A stretch of DNA of 7,725 nt. It comes from an uncultured Aquificaceae bacterium. GTDB lineage: Bacteria; Aquificota; Aquificia; Aquificales; Aquificaceae. This document shows positions 6,012 to 7,725 of this stretch, one piece after another. A program made the translations under genes and the position numbers. The stretch lies in contig CALLAD010000070.1 in the NCBI GenBank assembly GCA_938002625.1, positions 1 through 7,725 on the forward strand, given 5' to 3'. The notes under the pieces were generated by a model. It ran no database searches. It had not been told where the DNA came from and saw only the letters and a program-made list of their open reading frames with translations. Each line of letters starts with the position of its first letter. The first letter of the stretch is position 1.

Positions 6012-6703
6012 AGATTAAGATAAAAAGATATCCAGAAGGTATAGAAGAGTTTCACATAGACATATGCAAAAGTCTAACCCTTCTTGATCTTCTGTACGTT
6101 ATAAAGGAATCTTTTGATCCCACTCTTACCTTTAGAAGCATGTGCAGAGCTGGTGTATGCGGAACTTGCGCTATAAAGATGAACGGAAAACCAGTGCTTG
6201 CCTGTTCAACAAGAATAGCTCCAACGGAGGAAGAGATTCAATTAGAGGCTATAGACGGATTTAAAGTTATTAAGGATCTGGTTACAGAACAGGAAGGTAT
6301 AATCCTTAAACTGAAAAGCTATAAAATATGGTACCATCCTTTAGGACCCACTCCCAAAATTGGTGAAGATCTTATTCAAAGAACTTCAAGAAGCTGGGAA
6401 TGTATACTTTGTGGGATATGCGATAGTGTATGCCCAGTACTTTCTACAACCTCCGCCTTTGGTGGACCCTTGATTCTTACGAGGTTATATAAGCTTACCC
6501 TTGACCCAAGAAACAAGGACCTGGAGGGTGCTATAAAGACATTGCAATTTTTAAAACCAGAACTTTGTACCCACTGTATGAATTGCTCCTATGCCTGTCC
6601 GAAAAAACTAATGCCAGAAGCTATGATAAGAGAAGAGGAAGGTATTCTTTTGGATAGAGGATTAATAAAGAAAGAGGAAGGTTTTGATTTCCTGAGTTTT
6701 TAA
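6008..6703 (+). CDS. sdhB: Succinate dehydrogenase/fumarate reductase iron-sulfur subunit, with two predicted [4Fe-4S] clusters
   Basis: The electron-transfer subunit of a succinate dehydrogenase or fumarate reductase, 231 residues. The plant-type ferredoxin domain (1-100) binds [2Fe-2S] through Cys46, 51, 54 and 66 (C-x4-C-x2-C-x11-C). The C-terminal domain has Cys132, 135, 138 and 142 (CILCGICDSVCP) for a [4Fe-4S]. The third motif, CTHCMNCSYACP, has Cys187, 190, 193 and 197. Classical SdhB/FrdB has a non-cysteine (Ile/Val) at the Cys190 place and a [3Fe-4S]; this protein should hold a second [4Fe-4S], as in the non-classical type-E enzymes (Sulfolobus/Acidianus type) and related Mfr/Tfr proteins. 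The Trp-Trp quinone-site pair after CP is also missing (CPVLSTTSAFGGP). The flavoprotein and any CCG-domain partner are not in the window, so direction of reaction and electron acceptor are open. It starts at TTG and ends ten bases before the next gene. Confidence 0.9.
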   Translation: MKIKIKRYPEGIEEFHIDICKSLTLLDLLYVIKESFDPTLTFRSMCRAGVCGTCAIKMNGKPVLACSTRIAPTEEEIQLEAIDGFKVIKDLVTEQEGIILKLKSYKIWYHPLGPTPKIGEDLIQRTSRSWECILCGICDSVCPVLSTTSAFGGPLILTRLYKLTLDPRNKDLEGAIKTLQFLKPELCTHCMNCSYACPKKLMPEAMIREEEGILLDRGLIKKEEGFDFLSF

Positions 6704-6708
6704 AGGAG
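6703..6708 (+). promoter_or_regulatory. Ribosome binding site of the aldo/keto reductase gene
   Basis: AAGGAG lies five bases before ATG 6714 and begins within the stop codon of sdhB, supporting this start and close operon coupling. Confidence 0.7.
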
Positions 6709-6713
6709 TAAAG

Positions 6714-7715
6714 ATGAAAAAATATAGAGACTTAGAGCTTTCCGAGCTTGGAGTTGGAACATATCTTGGAGATCCCGATGAAGGCACCTCAAGGGGTTAT
6801 AGGGAAGTTATAAAGCTTTCTATAGATATGGGCCTAAATGTCGTAGATACGGCCATAGTTTACAGGTATATGAAAAGTGAAAGGGATATAGGAGAGGTTA
6901 TAAGGGATGTAGGAAGGGAGAAAATAACCCTCTCTACCAAGGGTGGATACATACCCTATGATATAGAGTCTGGAATGGAGCCTAAAGATTATTTTTATGA
7001 AACCTTCCTGATAACTAACCTTCTAAAACCAGAAGAGTTAAGCCTTGGACACAGTCTTTCTGTAAAGTTTATAAACTGGTGTTTAGAAACCAGCTTAAGG
7101 AATATGAAAACCAACTATGTAGACGTATACTTTTTACACAATCCAGAAGAGGCGCTAAATTTTTTAGACAGAAAAACCTTCTACAAAAGCCTGAGTGAAT
7201 GCTTTAGCTACCTTGAGGAGGAAGTAAGGACAAAAAGGATTAGATATTACGGGCTTGCCACATGGGTAGGTTTTAGAGTTCCAGAAAATCATAGACAATA
7301 CTTAAATCTTCTGGATCTTGTAAACATAGCAAAAGAAATAGGCGGGGAGGATCACCATTTTAGGTTTATACAGCTTCCTTACAACCTTGGTATGACGGAG
7401 GCTTTTACTTTGGAAAATCAAGAGTTGGATGGGGAAAAGTATTCAACCCTTGCTATGTGCCAAAAGCTTGGTATTTACGTATACACAAGTGCCAGCATAT
7501 ACCAGGGTAGGGTAATAGGTAGAGTTCCCAAAGTTTTAAAAGAAAAGCTCAAGGTAGATAGCGATGTTTTGGCTAGCCTTCAGTTTGTCCTTAGTACTCC
7601 GGGAGTAGGAACAGCCTTGGTGGGTATGAGTAGGGTAGAACATTTGATGGAAAACCTTAAGATACTAAGCCTTTCAAGATTAAGCAAATTAGAGTTTTTA
7701 AGCCTTTTTGAATAG
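6714..7715 (+). CDS. Aldo/keto reductase family oxidoreductase
   Basis: A 333-residue (alpha/beta)8 barrel of the aldo/keto reductase superfamily, expected to reduce carbonyls with NAD(P)H in the cytosol; the natural substrate is unknown. The catalytic tetrad is complete: Asp45 in VVDTA, Tyr50, Lys76 in STKGG and His142 in YFLHNPEE. The C-terminal nucleotide-binding part is seen in STPGVGTALVGM (294-305) and the final LMENL. The region around 102-118, ATWVGFRVP (182-190) and GGEDHHFRFIQLPYNLGM (210-227) mark it as a subgroup I recall from Thermus-like and other environmental bacteria, which keeps a longer loop before the His strand. No signal peptide. It follows sdhB with a strong ribosome binding site, probably as the last visible gene of the operon; only ten bases follow its stop, so continuation beyond the window is unknown. 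Confidence 0.93.
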   Translation: MKKYRDLELSELGVGTYLGDPDEGTSRGYREVIKLSIDMGLNVVDTAIVYRYMKSERDIGEVIRDVGREKITLSTKGGYIPYDIESGMEPKDYFYETFLITNLLKPEELSLGHSLSVKFINWCLETSLRNMKTNYVDVYFLHNPEEALNFLDRKTFYKSLSECFSYLEEEVRTKRIRYYGLATWVGFRVPENHRQYLNLLDLVNIAKEIGGEDHHFRFIQLPYNLGMTEAFTLENQELDGEKYSTLAMCQKLGIYVYTSASIYQGRVIGRVPKVLKEKLKVDSDVLASLQFVLSTPGVGTALVGMSRVEHLMENLKILSLSRLSKLEFLSLFE

Positions 7716-7725
7716 CTTCAAAAGT

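Overview
The window is a compact stretch of ordinary bacterial chromosome at roughly 40% G+C by eye. Ile ATA and Arg AGA/AGG codons are common, and the proteins are rich in Lys and Glu with short loops. Together with the gene set this suggests a thermophile of the Aquificales type (Hydrogenobacter, Thermocrinis or Aquifex relatives). That assignment is an inference from style and family resemblance, not a database match. I see no mobile element, CRISPR array, tRNA, rRNA or prophage gene.

Layout: a 5'-truncated tldD (+, 1-1183) enters from the left edge and meets, tail to tail and with a 30-base overlap, a six-gene minus-strand operon. In transcription order the operon is nth (endonuclease III), mtnB (methylthioribulose-1-phosphate dehydratase), a class I SAM methyltransferase, mtnD (acireductone dioxygenase), a thiE/tenI-like gene and miaA. 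All junctions overlap or lie within about 10 bases, so they are probably co-transcribed from near 5010. A divergent plus-strand operon starts at 5081: a small lipoprotein with a CcmI/CycH-like C-terminal domain, a yqhA-family (UPF0114) membrane protein, an sdhB/frdB-type iron-sulfur subunit and an aldo/keto reductase that ends at 7715. The only real intergenic gap is the roughly 70-bp AT-rich divergent region 5011-5080.

Functionally, the minus operon mixes DNA repair (nth), methionine salvage (mtnB, mtnD), thiamine/thiazole metabolism (thiE or tenI) and tRNA i6A37 modification (miaA). The salvage step between MtnB and MtnD (enolase/phosphatase, mtnC or mtnW/mtnX) is not encoded here; a methyltransferase gene sits between the two. 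The plus operon looks connected to membrane and redox biology: an exported lipoprotein, a four-helix membrane protein, a ferredoxin-like electron-transfer subunit and an NADPH-type oxidoreductase. Their joint role is not known to me.

Points most worth a second look: (1) the SdhB/FrdB protein has a natural extra cysteine (Cys190) that should turn the usual [3Fe-4S] centre into a second [4Fe-4S]; (2) a free-standing CcmI/CycH C-terminal-like domain occurs on a lipoprotein with no TPR part and no ccm neighbours; (3) the ThiE-like protein lacks several ThiE ligands and its usual C-terminal helix, its tail being encoded within the start of miaA. I found no clear evidence of a wholly new multi-gene system.
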